A DNA stretch of 64,000 nt, taken from Nocardia arthritidis (GTDB lineage Bacteria; Actinomycetota; Actinomycetes; Mycobacteriales; Mycobacteriaceae). Shown here in pieces: positions 63,001 to 64,000 of this stretch (position 1 is the stretch's first letter; every line of letters starts with the position of its first letter). A program made the position numbers and the translations under genes. The stretch covers positions 8,928,001-8,992,000 of the forward strand of contig NZ_CP046172.1 in assembly GCF_011801145.1 (NCBI RefSeq), written 5' to 3'. Under the pieces are notes generated by a model. It saw only the letters and a program-made list of their open reading frames with translations. It ran no database searches and was not told where the DNA came from.

Positions 63001-64000
63001 CGACACCCTTCGGGCGTCCCGTCGAACCCGATGTGAAGATCACGTAGGCGGTATTGCCGGGCAGCAGCGGGCGGACCCGCTCGGCATCGGTGATCGGCGC
63101 ACCGCTCAGTTCGGCGAATTCCGGTGTCGCCATCAATGTTTCGAGGCTCAACTGGGTGACCTCGGTGGCGGCGAATTCGTCGCGCTCGGTGGTCAGCAGC
63201 AGCCGGGGACGTGCCGTCTCCACGATGTGGTTGATGCGATCGCCCGGCTGATCCGGATCCAGCGGCACATACGCCGCACCCGTCTGCAGCACCGCGTACA
63301 TCGCGACGACCAGTTCGGTCGAGCGCCGGATGGCAAGCGCCACCGCGTCTTCCGTACCGATGCCACGGTCGATCAGGTGCCGCGCCAGCTTGTTCGCACG
63401 CTCTTGCAGTTCCCGATACGACAGCTGCTCGTCGGCGAACACCAGCGCGATCGCGTCCGGTGTCGCCTCGACCTGCCGATCGAACAGCGAGACCAGCGTC
63501 TCGACCGGCACCGGCCGCGCGGTGTCGTTCAACTCGATGACGACGCGCGCGTGCTCCTCCGGCGACAACAGGTCGATATCGCCGATCGCCGTATCCGGAT
63601 CCGCGGTGATCGCGTCCAAGATCCGGTCCAGCCTGCGCGCGAATCCCGCCACCGTCGACTCGTCGAAAAGGTCGAGCGCATAGGAGAATTCGGCCGACAT
63701 ACCGGCCGACTCGCCCTGTTCGTCGCGGGCCTCCTGCAGGGTGAGCTGCAGATCGAATTTGGCCAGTCCCGGGTCGTAGTCGATGCCGTTCACCGAGAGG
63801 CCGGGCAGTTCGAGGCTGGCCTGCCTGGTGTTCTGGAAGGTCAGCATCACCTGGAACAGCGGATGCCGGGCCTGCGAACGCGCCGGGTTCAGCACCTCGA
63901 CCAGGCGCTCGAACGGCACGTCGGAGTGCGAGAAGGCGTGCAGGTCGGTTTCCCTGGCCGCGCCGAGCACATCGGCGAAGCTCGCCGCGCCGTCGATTTG
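27833..64000 (-). CDS. Giant non-ribosomal peptide synthetase, ten modules visible, N-terminus beyond the window
   Basis: One frame of 12,055 visible residues without a stop, entering the window inside a condensation (C) domain and ending TAG at 27833. All A domains have SGSTGxPKG (A3), YGPTE/YGITE (A5), YRTGD/YRSGD (A7) and NGKLDRK-type (A10) motifs. Carrier domains (T) have LGGNS, or LGGDS before epimerases. C domains have HHxxxDG. Order visible: [C]-A-T, C-A-T, C-A-T, C-A-T-E, DCL-A-T, four C-A-T, C-A-T-E, DCL-A*. Eight-code reading gives Ser, Ser, Thr, X(D), Ser, Y, Ser, Z, Z, W(D). No TE, reductase, MbtH-like protein, transporter or tailoring gene is within the window on this side. Protein size exceeds 1.2 MDa, so it is cytoplasmic and probably needs accessory genes beyond the right edge. 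Confidence 0.96.
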   Translation of the reverse strand, partial: QIDGAASFADVLGAARETDLHAFSHSDVPFERLVEVLNPARSQARHPLFQVMLTFQNTRQASLELPGLSVNGIDYDPGLAKFDLQLTLQEARDEQGESAGMSAEFSYALDLFDESTVAGFARRLDRILDAITADPDTAIGDIDLLSPEEHARVVIELNDTARPVPVETLVSLFDRQVEATPDAIALVFADEQLSYRELQERANKLARHLIDRGIGTEDAVALAIRRSTELVVAMYAVLQTGAAYVPLDPDQPGDRINHIVETARPRLLLTTERDEFAATEVTQLSLETLMATPEFAELSGAPITDAERVRPLLPGNTAYVIFTSGSTGRPKGVAVSHRAIVNRLLWMQHEYPIGSDDVVLQKTPATFDVSVWEFFWPLQVGARLVVAKPDGHRDPVYLAQVIAEHGVTTTHFVPSMLSVFVATLGNENGDAANVSTLRQVFASGEALPAPTAARLRELTGARLHNLYGPTEAAVDVTYHEATDADMVSVPIGRPVWNTKVFVLDGRLHPVAAGVAGELYLAGDQLALGYLDRPDLTADRFVANPFGDGARMYRTGDLVTWTADGELEYLGRTDFQVKLRGLRIELGEIEAALLAQPGVAQSVVVLRTDAHAGDQLVGYLVAEPDSTIDPDAVKAGLAGSLPGYMVPAALMIMDAFPVNASGKLDRKALPAPVFEAKVFRAPSTPIEEIVAGIFADLLGVERVGVDDDFFELGGNSLVATQVVARLSAALNADIGVRAMFEAPTVAALAARVESHAGSGARQALTARQRPEYPPLSLAQQRMWFLNRFDADSAANNIPAAVRLTGALDLAALRGAVADVVARHESLRTIYPSQGGVAYQKVLSSTRALPALDVVQAAEGELPDLLREFVTRGFDVTAEPPVRLRVYQIGEQDYVLVVVVHHIAADGFSMRPLVRDMMMAYVARTGEAEPGWSPLPVQYVDYALWQRETLGSEDDRTSLISEQLDYWRGALAGLPDELRLPGNPRPAVASYRAGTHRFRVPAELIDALNGVARDNGATLFMVVHSAFAALLARLSGSGDIAVGIPVAGRGEQALDDLVGMFVNTLVLRAEVDAATAFTDLLAQVRERDLQAFAHADVPFERLVEVLNPARSQARHPLFQVMLSFQNLGRTTLELPGLTVSELGVDSPTAKFDLQLTLSEVPGADAAMDAELVYATDLFDADFANVFADRFVRVLRGIIAEPTVSVGDIELLDGDERALVLDQWNATEFPIDAALTAVDGNAAATLVSMFEAQVARTPDATAVTFEGTSLSYAEFAGRVHRLARWLKQAGVGPESYVALGMRRSIDLVVGMYAVNAAGGAYVPVDPDFPAERIDYILETAGPVRVLTAGADLDSAYGREVRIDQLDLSEFSDAPLTDADRHKPLRPANTAYVIFTSGSTGRPKGVAVSHQAIVNRLVWMHAAYGLSADDVVLQKTPATFDVSVWEFFWPLQVGARLVVARPDGHRDPAYLARLIVEEHVTTAHFVPSLLSVFVAEDRAADCTSLRNVFASGEALPANAAQRLIELTGARLHNLYGPTEAAVDVTFHEVTEADTASVPIGAPVFNTQVYVLDSRLRPVPVGVPGELYLAGVQLAHGYVTRPDLTTERFVANPFGDAARMYRTGDLVAWTANGELEYLGRTDFQVKLRGLRIELGEIENALTAQAAVAQAVVLVRTDERTGDQLVAYLVADADRSIDLDAVKATLAQQLPAYMVPAAYVVLAAFPLNASGKLDRRALPAPVFEAKVFRAPTTPVEEIVAGVFAEVLGAPRVGLDDDFFELGGNSLIATQVAARLGEALDAQIPVRTLFEAPTVVALAARVESAAGQGGRAPLEPQERPAPVTLPNGETAQLVPLSLAQQRMWFLNRFDSATAVNNIPVAIRLTGTIDATALHAAIADVLARHEALRTVYPEVDGTGYQRVLPVSEMRFRLPSETVAAAALPARIVELASVHFDVTNEIAFRANLLRLDDTNHVVVLVMHHISSDGFSLRALLRDIVVAYTERMRGETPTWAPLDVQYADYALWQRAVLGAEDDPDSVAAKQIAYWTEQLRDLPDQIELPADRPRPEIASNAGGTHGFSIDAELHDALAELARSRGVTLFMVVHAALAAWAGRLSNSTDIAIGTPIAGRGERALDDLVGMFVNTLVLRSRVEPGTRFVDLLEQVRRTDLSAFANADVPFERLVDVISPARSQAHHPLFQVGLTFEAASATEIDTVRLPGLDVDVVEFDPGTAKFDVQLTVGAARDGGLAMSWNYATDLFDPETVASFADRLVRILRGITEDPELAVGDIDLLGEAERLDVSQRWVSSGADAGSGLFADPDTTLVRLFDAAVAAHPDRTAARFGAEALSYAELDRRANVLARRLIADGAGPESLVAVILPRSLDLVVALLAVVKTGAGYVPVDPTNPAERIAYVLADARPTGVVIDSTVQVEVPEHLPVVVVDGFAVETGNVEDADDAPVTDADRRAALTPDHVAYVIYTSGSTGRPKGVAVSHRNVVRLFANTDREFGFGPDDVWTLFHSYAFDFSVWELWGPLLFGGTLVVVDYFTTRSPEQFLELLRAERVTVLNQTPSAFYQLAEADRNAAPDAQPLALRYVVFGGEALELRRLSDWVARHGDSAPLLVNMYGITETTVHVSYRALDAATIAAASGSVVGRAIAGLRVYVLDARLRPVPVGVAGEMYVAGPQLARGYLGRPDLTATRFVANPLDPGGARLYRSGDLARWNRHGELEYLGRADDQVKVRGFRIELGEIEAAVLAQPGVAQAAVIVREDQPGDRRIVAYVVAEPDAELELEVVRNGAAEQLPAYMVPAAMVRLEWIPLTVNGKLDRRALPAPAAQVKTFRAPVNPIQETVAEVFADVLGLDQVGVDDDFFDLGGNSLIATRVVARIGAALGVTVPVRALFEASSVEALAARLESHTGEARASLVARPRTADELVPLSFAQQRMWFLNQYDKSSAAYNLPMAIRLSGTLDVDALRLAIADVVRRHESLRTRYPEHGGIPVQVIVPAEEIALDLHPVPVDPAELTREVTEFVYTGFDVAEEVPLRTRLYRAGDAEHVLVVVVHHIAGDGFSMGPLSRDVMLAYTARTQDSAPGWAPLAVQYADYAIWQREVLGSEDDSASLMARQVAHWKRALDGVPDELALPTDRPRPAVASLRGATLHRELPAALVGELENVARQRGASLFMVMHGALAVLLARLSGGDDIAIGTPMAGRGEQALDDLVGMFVNTLVLRTGVEPGESFTELLDRVRKTDLDAYGNADVPFERLVELLAPQRSQARNPLFQVMLAFQNLDRTTFELPGLSVAALDLEESVARFDLQFTLSENDRGGMTLALTYATELFDEPTAAEIIDRWQRVLDAVATDPAIAVGAIDVLDAAERDDLIARTGAPAEPLQTLPELLAEAVAHDPKATAVVFQGTSLSYGDLDERSNRLARLLIERGIGTEDLVAVAVPRSDDSYFAEWAVSKTGAAFVPVDPAYPADRIAHMVTDSGSPVGLTVSSVRAELPESVDWLVLDELALDEYAASAISDDDRVRPLRPEHPAYVIYTSGSTGVPKGVVVTHAGLANFRAEQNERYAVDSDTRALHFASPSFDASILEFLLAIGRGGTLVVCPPGVYGGEELTELIRRERVTHAFITPSVLASLDPNALADMRVIVAGGEAVPADMVTKWGGAQDDSGRRFHNGYGPTETTIMTNISDALAQGDRVTIGGPVRGMQSLILDGRLRPVPVGVAGELYLSGVQLARGYHARPGLTAERFVANPYVPGARMYRTGDVVRWTRTGEVEYVGRSDFQVKVRGFRIELGEIDAALASHPSVDFAVTIGHKNSAGAVSLVAYVVATHGYSIDVAALTAHVEERLPAYMVPSSVMVIDRVPLTPVGKLDRKALPEPVFATEVVFRAPRTPVEHTIAEVFAEVLGLERVGVDDSFFALGGDSIVSIQLVSRAKARGVIFTPRQVFEQRTVAGLAAVAETADAAAPAVAVLAELPGGGVGRMPLTPVVRFMAERPGSFGRFNQTMALELPAGIDRAGIAKTVGAVIDRHDMLRARLYDDGDGLVLETAAPGTVDVDALIDRVEYTDEAELLEVASAALDSALDRLDPAAGVVIRFVWLDPATAGQMGRLIVVGHHLVVDGVTWRILVPDFVTAWGQLTAGQEPELVAPATSMRAWAHALEREAQSEGRTAELDYWRSVVGTADPLLTARPMDPAVDVSGVIEKLQVEVSAEVTKALLTTVPALFHGGVNDGLLTALALATAKWRARKAGTRTDDALLLRLEGHGREEEVVPGADLSRTVGWFTAIFPVRFELSGIDVDAAFAGGPALGQAIKAVKEQLLSVPDKGIGYGLLGYLNPETAAQLPAELPGQVSFNYLGRVSDGDVPEALRGFGWIPAAELASLGGAYDADMPAMAPLDINAIVVGDKLTANIGYPATLLTAPEVREFAELWTTALEAVARHANSTGAGGHTPSDFGLVRTTQRDIDAWERRFPALADIWPLSALQAGLLFHARLAASSVDVYTAQAVVTLTGHVDATRLHSAAQALVDRYENLRTAFVTDANGNPVQVVLNNVRVGWAEYDRTESGNADDLIAADRMTRFDLTAPPLIRFTLIQVAADRWQFVVANHHILLDGWSMPLLMRDLLVLYAAHADASVLPAARSYRHFLEWTARQDLAASLAAWTRALQGISEPTLLARPDAGREITALSGEYLFDLDEAATARLTALAASLGVTPNTVLQTAWGILIGRMTGRDDVLFGTTVSGRPAQLAGVENMVGLFINTVPVRVRFDPSESARQLLIRTQGEQADLLDHHYVGLVDIQSAAGIGGLFDTLVVFESYPVDAEGLRAQAADIDGMSVVDLAAADATHYPLTLIAQLDSRLRIRAGYLRDLFDEATVRRIADRLIRVLTAITTEPELAVGDIELVDAAERELVVSGWNDTAHEIDSAATLVSLFEEQLARTPEATALTFEGTNLSYDEFASRVYRLARWLIERGVGPESYVALGMRRSIDLVVGMYAVTVAGGAYVPLDPDHPAERTEYILATADPVCVLTSGVDLEIDTAQVRIDLLDLFGLSDEPVTDAERRAPLRPSNTAYVIFTSGSTGRPKGVAVSHAAIVNRLVWMQSAYQLNAGDAVLQKTPATFDVSVWEFFWPLQIGARLVVAKPDGHRDPAYLAEIIRTERISVTHFVPSMLAVFVADAAAAQCDSLRLVFASGEALPSKPAQRLRELTGAALHNLYGPTEAAVDVTFHEVTAADVDSVPIGAPVFNTQVYVLDSRLRPVPVGVAGELYLAGAQLARGYVARPDLTSDRFVANPFGVAGSRMYRTGDLVTWTADGELEYLGRTDFQVKLRGLRIELGEIEQALTALDEIAQSVVVVRSDAHTGDQLVAYVIAAQGVPLDTELVREDLGRQLPAYMVPSVLIALDEFPLNASGKLDRKALPAPVFEAAVFRAPTTPVEEIVATTFAEVLGLERVGLDDDFFALGGNSLSATQVAARLSAALDTDLGVRELFEASTVVALAARAESRVGAGKRAPLVPQQRPELVPLSLAQQRMWFLNRFDPESAVDNIPAAVRMSGLLDRQALQIAVADVLARHESLRTYYPEVDGTAHQVIVPTGKVIPDLTPIDVSETELPQRLSELVLTGFDVTVDVPFRARLFEISPTEHVLALVVHHISADGFSMLPMTRDVMTAYGARVDGGEPAWRPLEVQYADYALWQRTVLGAETDPDSVISEQISYWSQALRGLPEQLDLPADRPRLAVASGRGATYTFEIDAETHTRLAELARTRGATLFMVAHTALAVLLARLSGEDDIAVGTPVAGRGERALDDLIGMFVNTLVLRTPVDGGATFTDLLRAVRATDIAAFGHADLPFERLVEILNPPRSQARHPLFQVMLSFQNLGQNVLELPGLTVSGVELPIDVAKFDLHLALSERTAASATNGTAATPSGIIAELIYATDLFDPRTMAEFGDRFNRVLRAVAAEPDRPVGDIALLDESETELALRGWNDTAHELGAARTLVDVFAKQAAATPDSVAIVDPSTGTSLTYAEFAARVHRTARRLIDAGVGPESLVALGIRRSVDLVVAAYAVQAAGGGYVPLDLDQPAERIEYVLESAAPVCVLTTARDAFDAGARETLTLDELELDEYSDAPVSDAERIAPLRPEHPAYVIFTSGSTGRPKGVAVPHAAVVNQIRWITGEYGIGADDIVLFKTPATFDVSVWELFGPLSTGGRMVIASPDGHRDPQYLAEVIAAERITMTSFVPSMLTVFATNAEATGIGREALASLRLLFVAGEAFTADAVHAIRRVSDAELYNLYGPTEFTVHATHGPVAAEVAGAVPIGLPVWNAQAYVLDSRLHPVAAGMAGELYLAGAQLARGYFGRADLTADRFVANPFGAPGARMYRTGDLVTRGADGAIVYLGRTDFQVKLRGLRIELGEIETALTAQASVAQSVAMVRSDARTGDQLVAYVVPSGAELDADELRGALAARLPSYMVPAAIVVLDAMPLSPNGKLDRRALPEPVFEAREFRAPATPIEEIVADTFAEVLGLVAAEGDRPVGLDDDFFELGGNSLIATQVVARLGAALDTRVPVRLLFEAPNVAALAARLEAQAGTGRRRELVAGPRPAQIPLSLAQQRMWFLNRFDSATAVNNIPLAVRLTGALDTDALRRAVADVIDRHEVLRTIYPETADGHGVQVVLPAGQETIDLSPITVSETEIRDQISELVLTGFDVTAEVPVRAKLFRVAGSMDGSQPETHVLVFVVHHISGDGWSIRPLARDVMVAYLARSSGEAPGWAPLPVQYADYALWQRETLGSEEDPESLIAQQVAFWSRNLAGLPDQLDLPADRSRPAIASNRGDVYEFSLDAQLQRGLNALAREHGASLFMVVHAAFAALLARLSNSDDIAIGTAVAGRGEAALDDAIGMFVNTLVLRSQVDPAETFAELVARTRETDLAAFGHADLPFERLVEILNPARSQARHPLFQVMLSFQNQGEASFELPGLEVAGVPLDVVTAKFDLQLNLTDRLDAAGAPDGMTAEFAYATDMFDAGTIETLARRLVRLLTAVAAEPTVVVGEIDLLDTAERTRVVELWNATAHGIDSAATLVSMFEAQVARTPDATAVTFEGTILSYAEFASRVYRLARWLRQAGVGAESYVALGMRRSIDLVVGMYAVSVAGGAYVPLDPDFPAERIDYILETAQPVCVLTSGADLATTHARQVRIDELDLTELSDEPLTDHPALPGNTAYVIFTSGSTGRPKGVAVSHGAIVNRLVWMQAEYGLRPDDVVLQKTPATFDVSVWEFFWPLQIGARLVVARPDGHRDPAYLAQLITEEGVTTAHFVPSLMSVFVADERAAECTSLRMVFASGEALPAPTAQRLRELTGAALHNLYGPTEAAVDVTYHEVTDADLTSVPIGAPVFNTQVYVLDSRLRPVPVGVPGELYLAGAQLAIGYVARPDLTADRFVANPFGAATRMYRTGDLVTWTADGELEYLGRTDFQVKLRGLRIELGEIEQALTAQPAIAQAVVVVRTDERTGDQLVGYLVAQPDRVIDVDEVRAALAKQLTAYMVPSAFVLLDEFPLNASGKLDRRALPAPVFEAKVFRAPSTPIEEIVANTFADVLGVARVGLDDDFFGLGGNSLLATQVTARLGAALDTQLAVRDLFEASDVHAFAARVERAAGSGRSRPRLVAGERPERIPLSPAQQRYWFLNQFDTATSAVDNIPLAVRLSGELDVAALELAIGDVFARHEVLRTTYPRSADGPHQVIRPASASAVALSPVEVAESELVGKVIEFALTTFDVTVEVPLKVALFRIAPQEHVLAFTVHHVAADGSSMGPLARDLMIAYVARVGGDVPQWVPLPVQYADYALWQRAVLGAEDDPESLAAQQVAYWTAALAELPDQLELPADRPRPPAQSFQGKAIRFEIDPERHARLHELARANNASLFMVVHAALAVLLARLSGTDDIAVGTPIAGRGERELDDLIGMFVNTLVFRTRVGSGARFTDLLADVRERDLEAFANADVPFERLVEVLNPVRSTARNPLFQVGLSFQNLAETTFELPGLSVSAVDFDSQLAKTDLHVTLYDRYAEDGTPAEIVTEFGYAIDLFDQATVQGFADRFIRVLDAVMADPAVAVGEIDLLSADETDRILTAWNDTAHETDTAATLVSLLDRTVAAGPDAVALVADTADGRVDISYAELDARVNRLARYLIGRGVGPEDRVALAIRRSADLVTAMYAVAKTGAAYVPIDPDQPAERTEYILTTAAPACVLTTVGDGFHTVATDVVPIDVLDLGAYSADPVRADERRGALTPANTAYVIFTSGSTGQPKGVAVPHAAIVNQLLWETAEFELGADDAILLKTAATFDLSVWEFWSAAVSGGRLVIALADGHRDPAYLNELMRETGVTTLHVVPSMLDALLTESGNRLPHSLRRVLAIGEALPAATAQRFRQHNAATLFNLYGPTEAAVSITSHRVTDADRASVSIGAPEWNSRVYVLDSRLRPVPVGVSGELYLAGAQLARGYFGRAELTADRFVADPFGAAGSRMYRTGDLVAWNADGELEYRGRTDFQVKIRGFRIELGEIEAALLRQPAIAAAAVLAHTDPNIGDRLVAYVVPAEGPVDKRALQSALSAELPSYMVPSVLIELDALPLNANGKLDRKALPEPTFEKAVFRAPVTPIEQIVANTFAEVLRIDNREGGKRIGLDDDFFAWGGNSLLATQVAARLGEALNTRVPVRLLFEASTVAALAVRVEQHADAGGRKALVAGPRPEHIPLSLAQQRMWFLNRFDTQSAAYNVPIAVRLSGALDVAALRAAIADLVSRHEILRTIYPQTEAGAVQVILPPAQATPRLDVQVVAADAVETAVIELISTIFDVTTEVPVKVALFQIADAVDEYVLAMVVHHISGDGSSVGPLTRDLVTAYAARAFGEAPGWAPLAVQYADYSIWQRELLGSEEDPESLASKQVAYWQQALADLPDQLDLPSDRPRPAVQSFAGGKVELRVDAATHQALIELARAEGATLFMVVHTALAVLLSRLSGSDDIAIGTPMAGRGEAVLDDLIGMFVNTLVFRSRIDAGEPFTELLARQRETDIQAFANADVPFERLVEVLNPVRSTARHPLFQVGLSFQNLAQSSLELPGLTVAGVDIDTQLSQFDLHLIATDRYSDSGEPEGITGFFTYATDMFDRDTVQGFVDRFARLLGEIIAAPRTAVGEIELLDPAERAELVVRRNATAYEVDSDATLVSILDATVAADPKEVALVTDDGTTLTYGELDARVNRLARHLISLGVGPESRVALAIRRSVDLVVAMYAVAKSGGAYVPVDPDQAAERTAYILETAAPVCVLTNADAGFATDAAPVVRIDELDLNDLSATPVTDADRVAPLRPSNTAYVIFTSGSTGRPKGVAVPHAAIANQLLWKVTEFGLDPADAVLLKTAATFDLSVWEFWSAAACGGRLVIAAPDGHRDPAYLNELMAREWVTTLHVVPSMLDALLAGDFPTSLWRVLAIGEALPGTLAQKFLKEHPRTELFNLYGPTEAAVSITSHRVTSADQTSVSIGVPEWNSQVYVLDDRLRPVPAGVSGELYLAGAQLARGYFGRADLTADRFVANPFTSGQRMYRTGDLVAWNANGELEYRGRTDFQVKIRGFRIELGEIEAALLALPEIAQAAVVAKSDPKTGDRLVAYLVASDAEVDVAQVKSALAAGLPSYMVPSAFVVLDALPLNVNGKLDRKALPEPEFETTVFRAPSTPIEEIVAGVYADVLGLERVGADDDFFALGGNSLLATQVAARIGAALDSRVPVRSLFEASTVAGLAVKVEQHAGAGGRKALAAGPRPEEIPLSLAQQRMWFLNQFDTASAVNNIPVAVRLSGDLDVTALQQAVTDVIGRHETLRTIYPEQGGTAHQVILPVERAVPDLTPEPVAAEAIRERIIEVIGAGFDVTVEVPLRAKLFQVADGEYVLVFVAHHISADGWSMGPLTRDVMVAYASRAAGVTPGWSPLAVQYADFSLWQREVLGAETDPDSLISQQADYWRKTLAGLPDELNLPADRLRPTVQSFSGGRVVFPIEAGLHRRLTEIAREQHATLFMVVHAALALFLARMSGTDDIAIGTPVAGRGEAELDDVIGMFVNTLVLRSHVRGELTFAELLAQTKDSDLQAFAHADLPFERLVELLNPERSTARHPLFQVALSFENLPESSFELPGLSVAAVDFEVDTAKFDLSLTVREAGANTAGAGMFAEFAFARDLFDDATVKVFAERFTRLLEAIATQADTPIGDLPLLDEDEHELLTHVCGVDVDTHDLLPDLLARGVRFDPDHTAVRYLGRSISYRELDEYSSRLARVLIDRGVGPEKIVALSFPRSYEMVAAFWAVAKAGGAHVPIDPTYPDDRKRHMVTDSGAVIGLTSSEYLDQLPADVEWMTIDDPAMDVLLASKPTDPVTDAERLAPLRSWHPVYVIYTSGSTGMPKGVTVTHSGMGGLVGVATDLYRLERHHRFLHICSPSFDPSVLEWVCAGYTGATLVVVPSGIIGGPDLAELLRTEKVTHTIITPAVLGTVDPEGVALEVASVGGDVTTQELLAKWAPGRLYFNAYGPTEATIITSYAHLTPGRHITIGKPVRGVSALVLDGRLNPVPPGVAGELYLAGDALARGYHNRPDLTADRFVANPFGAPGDRMYRTGDVVRWFAEPGERAGNAALPEVPWELDYVGRSDFQVKIRGFRIELGEIDSVLARHEDVEFAITIGRKTDAGATILVSYVLGAPGKAVDPAQLTEYAARSLAPHMVPAAIVVLDEIPLTPVGKLDRKALPEPVLAPREFRAPATEIEATIAEVFAEVLGVTQIGLDDSFFALGGDSILSIQLVSRAKARGVVFTPRDVFERRSVAALAEIATLGGEVEQVRLEELEGGGVGEIPLTPIMTQILASGSTYQRFSQSMSLRLPDGIDRETLVGTIAAVFEHHDVLRSRLRRNADAENAKDAWTFEALPQGAVDVDALVHRVELPADLDDAELSRLASIEFDAAMGRLDPANAVMAQFIWFAFNGDRRDVLLIVAHHFVVDGVSWRIVIPDLAVAWSQLAAGQQVALPENGTSMRRWAHALTEEAVSAERVAELPFWQKISQADDPHLGARPFDPAVDTFATVERVEVLLPAAVTDAVLTAIPGLYRGGVNDGLLSALAMAVARWRDGDSALIKLEGHGREEDVVAGADLSRTVGWFTTAYPVLLELAGADLDEAFDGGNAMGDIVKSVKEQLLAVPDKGIGYGLLRYLNPSTAQRLRTVGQISFNYLGRASAGEIPQQLAEIGWVPVADLGRLDGDMDLDMPANATVDINAIVTDGADGPQLGASFAYPSGLLDRERVQEFADLWVAALTALATHAQRPDAGGLTPSDLPLVRVGQPDIELWERNYPAITEVWPLSPLQSGLLFHALLTQATVDVYTMQAVVDLSGVVDIERLRTAAQAIVDRYPNLRTAFVTDADGQAVQVVLDRIEAPWREVDLTELPRDARMPELQRLVKADQATHFDMAQPPLLRFTLFRTDETQWHLVITTHHILLDGWSMPLLMRDLLVLYAVHGDLAALPRVTPYRNFLGWLAGRDREASLRAWATALEGVQEPTQLAPQPRSAETYEIGKLVTEIDADRTRQLTKHAAELGVTVNTLVQAAWGILLGRLTGRGDVVFGATVSGRPAELPGVEAMVGLFINTLPVRVRIDDRASIGQLLQRLQGEQADLLDHHFVGLTDIQRAAGAGSLFDTLVVFESYPMDKEAISAASSIDGVSVTGVGVNDATHYPLTLLVMAEASIELTFKYLGSRFTADEVATLSARFLRVLDALLGDPDAPVGDIDILDSGERAKLLAESGVTAAVSTPEPTGWVGARTVAKVLAEVVEADPQAPALLDGDTEIAYHELDRRSSQLARVLIDRGAGPGDIVAIALPHSVDSVVAAWAVQKAGAACLFAGDSGSADIAAAGASFGIGAEEAEGPVRWLVPSDPQVRAELAAAPTHPVSYADRVRPLGEDHPAFVVDGTPFTQSEALDQAVRLRDEYAIDYESTTYTLAVTGRTAVLEFLAAATAGALSVIPSGGEPADDLAEGEVGHWFVTPGEPADAATDEVRIVVAE
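30021..34631 (-). other. NRPS module 10: C-A10(unassigned)-T-E
   Basis: The C domain has HHISADG near 34,223-34,246. A10 (core near 32,737-32,771) is related to A4: 'FDPSVLEWV', with Leu at 239; the pocket reads D-P-L-I-S-G-A-I-I-(K), without a match I know. A 15-residue Glu/Ala-rich insert stands before its '[13 protein letters not shown]'. The carrier is LGGDSI near 31,600. The E domain has HHFVVDG at 30,986-31,006 and '[13 protein letters not shown]', so the residue is epimerised. Confidence 0.83.
34632..37810 (-). other. NRPS module 9: C-A9(unassigned, same as A8)-T
   Basis: The C domain has HHISGDG near 37,402-37,426. A9 (core near 35,914-35,944) repeats the pocket D-L-W-H-L-I-L-V-S-(K), so two identical residues should be built in tandem. 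The carrier 'FALGGNSL' is near 34,794. Confidence 0.8.
37811..41020 (-). other. NRPS module 8: C-A8(unassigned)-T
   Basis: The C domain has HHVAADG near 40,613-40,637 and starts [10 protein letters not shown] rather than [11 protein letters not shown]8 (core near 39,121-39,150) has '[12 protein letters not shown]' and pocket residues D-L-W-H-L-I-L-V-S-(K), the same as module 9. The carrier motif is AWGGNSL (near 37,970) instead of LGGNSL, after an insertion with 'IDNREGGKR'. The carrier serine is intact. Confidence 0.8.
41021..44210 (-). other. NRPS module 7: C-A7(Ser)-T
   Basis: The C domain has HHISGDG near 43,781-43,803. A7 (core near 42,319-42,350) has the serine pocket DVWHFSLVD(K). A 63-base block around its A6-A7 region is identical to module 5. 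The carrier 'FGLGGNSL' is near 41,190. Confidence 0.85.
41567..41644 (-). repeat. 78-bp repeat shared by the four Ser A domains, copy in module 7
   Basis: Identical over 78 bases to 47993-48070, 59042-59119 and 62234-62311. It encodes the A7-A8 junction ([22 protein letters not shown]). The other six complete A domains differ at many silent and coding positions here. Confidence 0.85.
44211..47449 (-). other. NRPS module 6: C-A6(unassigned)-T
   Basis: The C domain has HHISADG near 47,043-47,066. The A6 core motif is near 45,541-45,570, with pocket residues D-V-W-S-F-A-L-V-H-(K). It is Ser-like at the first three and the F/L/V positions but has Ser for His at 278 and His for Asp at 331. I know no clear match; a polar or basic residue is possible. 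The carrier 'FELGGNSL' is near 44,380, after a small insertion ('VAAEGDRP'). Confidence 0.8.
47450..50660 (-). other. NRPS module 5: DCL-A5(Ser)-T
   Basis: The C domain is of the type that follows epimerases: 'LQAGLLFHA' at its start and HHILLDGWS near 50,163-50,188, accepting a D-configured donor from module 4. A5 (core near 48,747-48,777) has the serine pocket DVWHFSLVD(K). The carrier 'FALGGNSL' is near 47,618. Confidence 0.85.
47993..48070 (-). repeat. 78-bp repeat of the Ser A domains, copy in module 5
   Basis: Base-for-base identical to the copies at 41567, 59042 and 62234. It also continues identical to the module 7 copy for two more bases. Confidence 0.85.
50661..55220 (-). other. 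NRPS module 4: C-A4(unassigned)-T-E
   Basis: The C domain has HHIAGDG near 54,815-54,836. The A4 core motif is near 53,356-53,386. Here the usual FDxSVWE is FDASILE, so position 239 is Leu, not Trp; the pocket reads D-A-L-F-V-G-G-I-M-(K), with no match I know, probably a hydrophobic or aromatic residue. The carrier is of LGGDSI type near 52,233, as expected before an epimerase. The E domain has HHLVVDG at 51,641-51,661 and '[13 protein letters not shown]', so the residue is delivered as D. Confidence 0.85.
55221..58465 (-). other. NRPS module 3: C-A3(Thr)-T
   Basis: The C domain carries HHISSDG near 58,060-58,083. The A3 core motif is near 56,551-56,580, and the A4 motif reads '[16 protein letters not shown]'. 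Pocket residues read D-F-W-N-V-G-M-V-H-(K), the threonine code. The glycine of YGPTE is followed by Ile (YGITE), as usual in Thr domains. The carrier 'FDLGGNSL' is near 55,388. Confidence 0.85.
58466..61689 (-). other. NRPS module 2: C-A2(Ser)-T
   Basis: The C domain has HHIAADG at about 61,287-61,307 (ordinary LCL type). The A2 core motif is near 59,793-59,823, and the pocket is again DVWHFSLVD(K), serine. The carrier 'FELGGNSL' is near 58,664. Long stretches of the A domain DNA are identical to those of modules 1, 5 and 7. Confidence 0.85.
59042..59119 (-). repeat. 78-bp repeat of the Ser A domains, copy in module 2
   Basis: Base-for-base identical to the copies at 41567, 47993 and 62234. 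Confidence 0.85.
61690..64000 (-). other. NRPS module 1 (partial): C(end)-A1(Ser)-T
   Basis: Only the last part of the C domain is present ('[26 protein letters not shown]' is near its middle). A1 has its SGSTGRPKG motif near 63,003-63,031. Pocket residues by GrsA numbering read D-V-W-H-F-S-L-V-D-(K), which is the serine code known from EntF. The carrier serine of 'FELGGNSL' is at 61856-61858. How many modules precede this one is not visible. Confidence 0.85.
62234..62311 (-). repeat. 78-bp repeat of the Ser A domains, copy in module 1
   Basis: Base-for-base identical to the copies at 41567, 47993 and 59042. Confidence 0.85.

Noticed and set aside
1..64000. tRNA/rRNA genes, CRISPR arrays, insertion sequences, phage or attachment sites
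   Set aside because: None was seen by eye: no cloverleaf with a GTTCRA-type arm, no regular short repeats with spacers, no transposase or integrase, no terminal repeats. The repeated DNA present is intragenic NRPS sequence.

Overview
This is high-GC actinobacterial DNA of a Mycobacteriales type, and most like Nocardia. The reasons are the GTG/TTG starts with GGAGG-type ribosome sites, the density of TetR/MarR/LysR/MocR regulators and lipid-type enzymes, a thyA-dfrA pair, a DyP peroxidase-encapsulin pair, an anaerobic-type cobF, and a giant non-ribosomal peptide synthetase (NRPS). The genus is an inference; there is no rRNA or tRNA in the window to settle it.

Layout. Positions 1-27,700 are about 33 ordinary chromosomal genes in short operons. 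In order: a P-loop nucleoside/nucleotide kinase cut by the window edge; a small secreted protein; a divergent LysR/SnoaL-like pair; a TetR + AidB-like acyl-CoA dehydrogenase unit, divergent from an enoyl-CoA hydratase + WS/DGAT-like acyltransferase; a VOC protein; a divergent flavin split-barrel/MocR pair; DUF2630, a disulfide oxidoreductase and a carboxylesterase in tandem; Fpg/Nei glycosylase; Uma2 protein; cobF; thyA-dfrA; a cupin; DyP peroxidase and encapsulin; an epimerase; a second carboxylesterase; three small membrane proteins; TetR and a Cys-motif protein; a divergent MarR/SGNH hydrolase pair; a divergent TetR/peroxiredoxin-like pair; and a second Uma2 protein.

Positions 27,833-64,000 (minus strand) are a single open reading frame of 12,055 visible residues whose start lies beyond the right edge. 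It encodes ten complete or nearly complete NRPS modules: [C]-A1-T, C-A2-T, C-A3-T, C-A4-T-E, DCL-A5-T, C-A6-T, C-A7-T, C-A8-T, C-A9-T, C-A10-T-E. These are followed by a terminal DCL condensation domain and a short, eroded adenylation remnant. There is no terminal carrier domain, thioesterase or reductase. Reading the specificity pockets by eye gives Ser-Ser-Thr-(D)X-Ser-Y-Ser-Z-Z-(D)W for the visible part, where X, Y, Z and W are codes I cannot assign. A 17-bp perfect inverted repeat stands 7 bases after the stop codon, so the odd ending looks genuine. The product is a long, Ser-rich peptide, probably a lipopeptide or depsipeptide (inference). Its release step is the main open question here.

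Other well-supported points are a DyP cargo-loading peptide whose codons also hold the encapsulin ribosome site, and several palindromic operators placed in regulator/target intergenic regions. The clearest is a pair of 15-bp TetR-type sites at 26,409-26,454, the first of which sits in the spacer of a good -35/-10 promoter.
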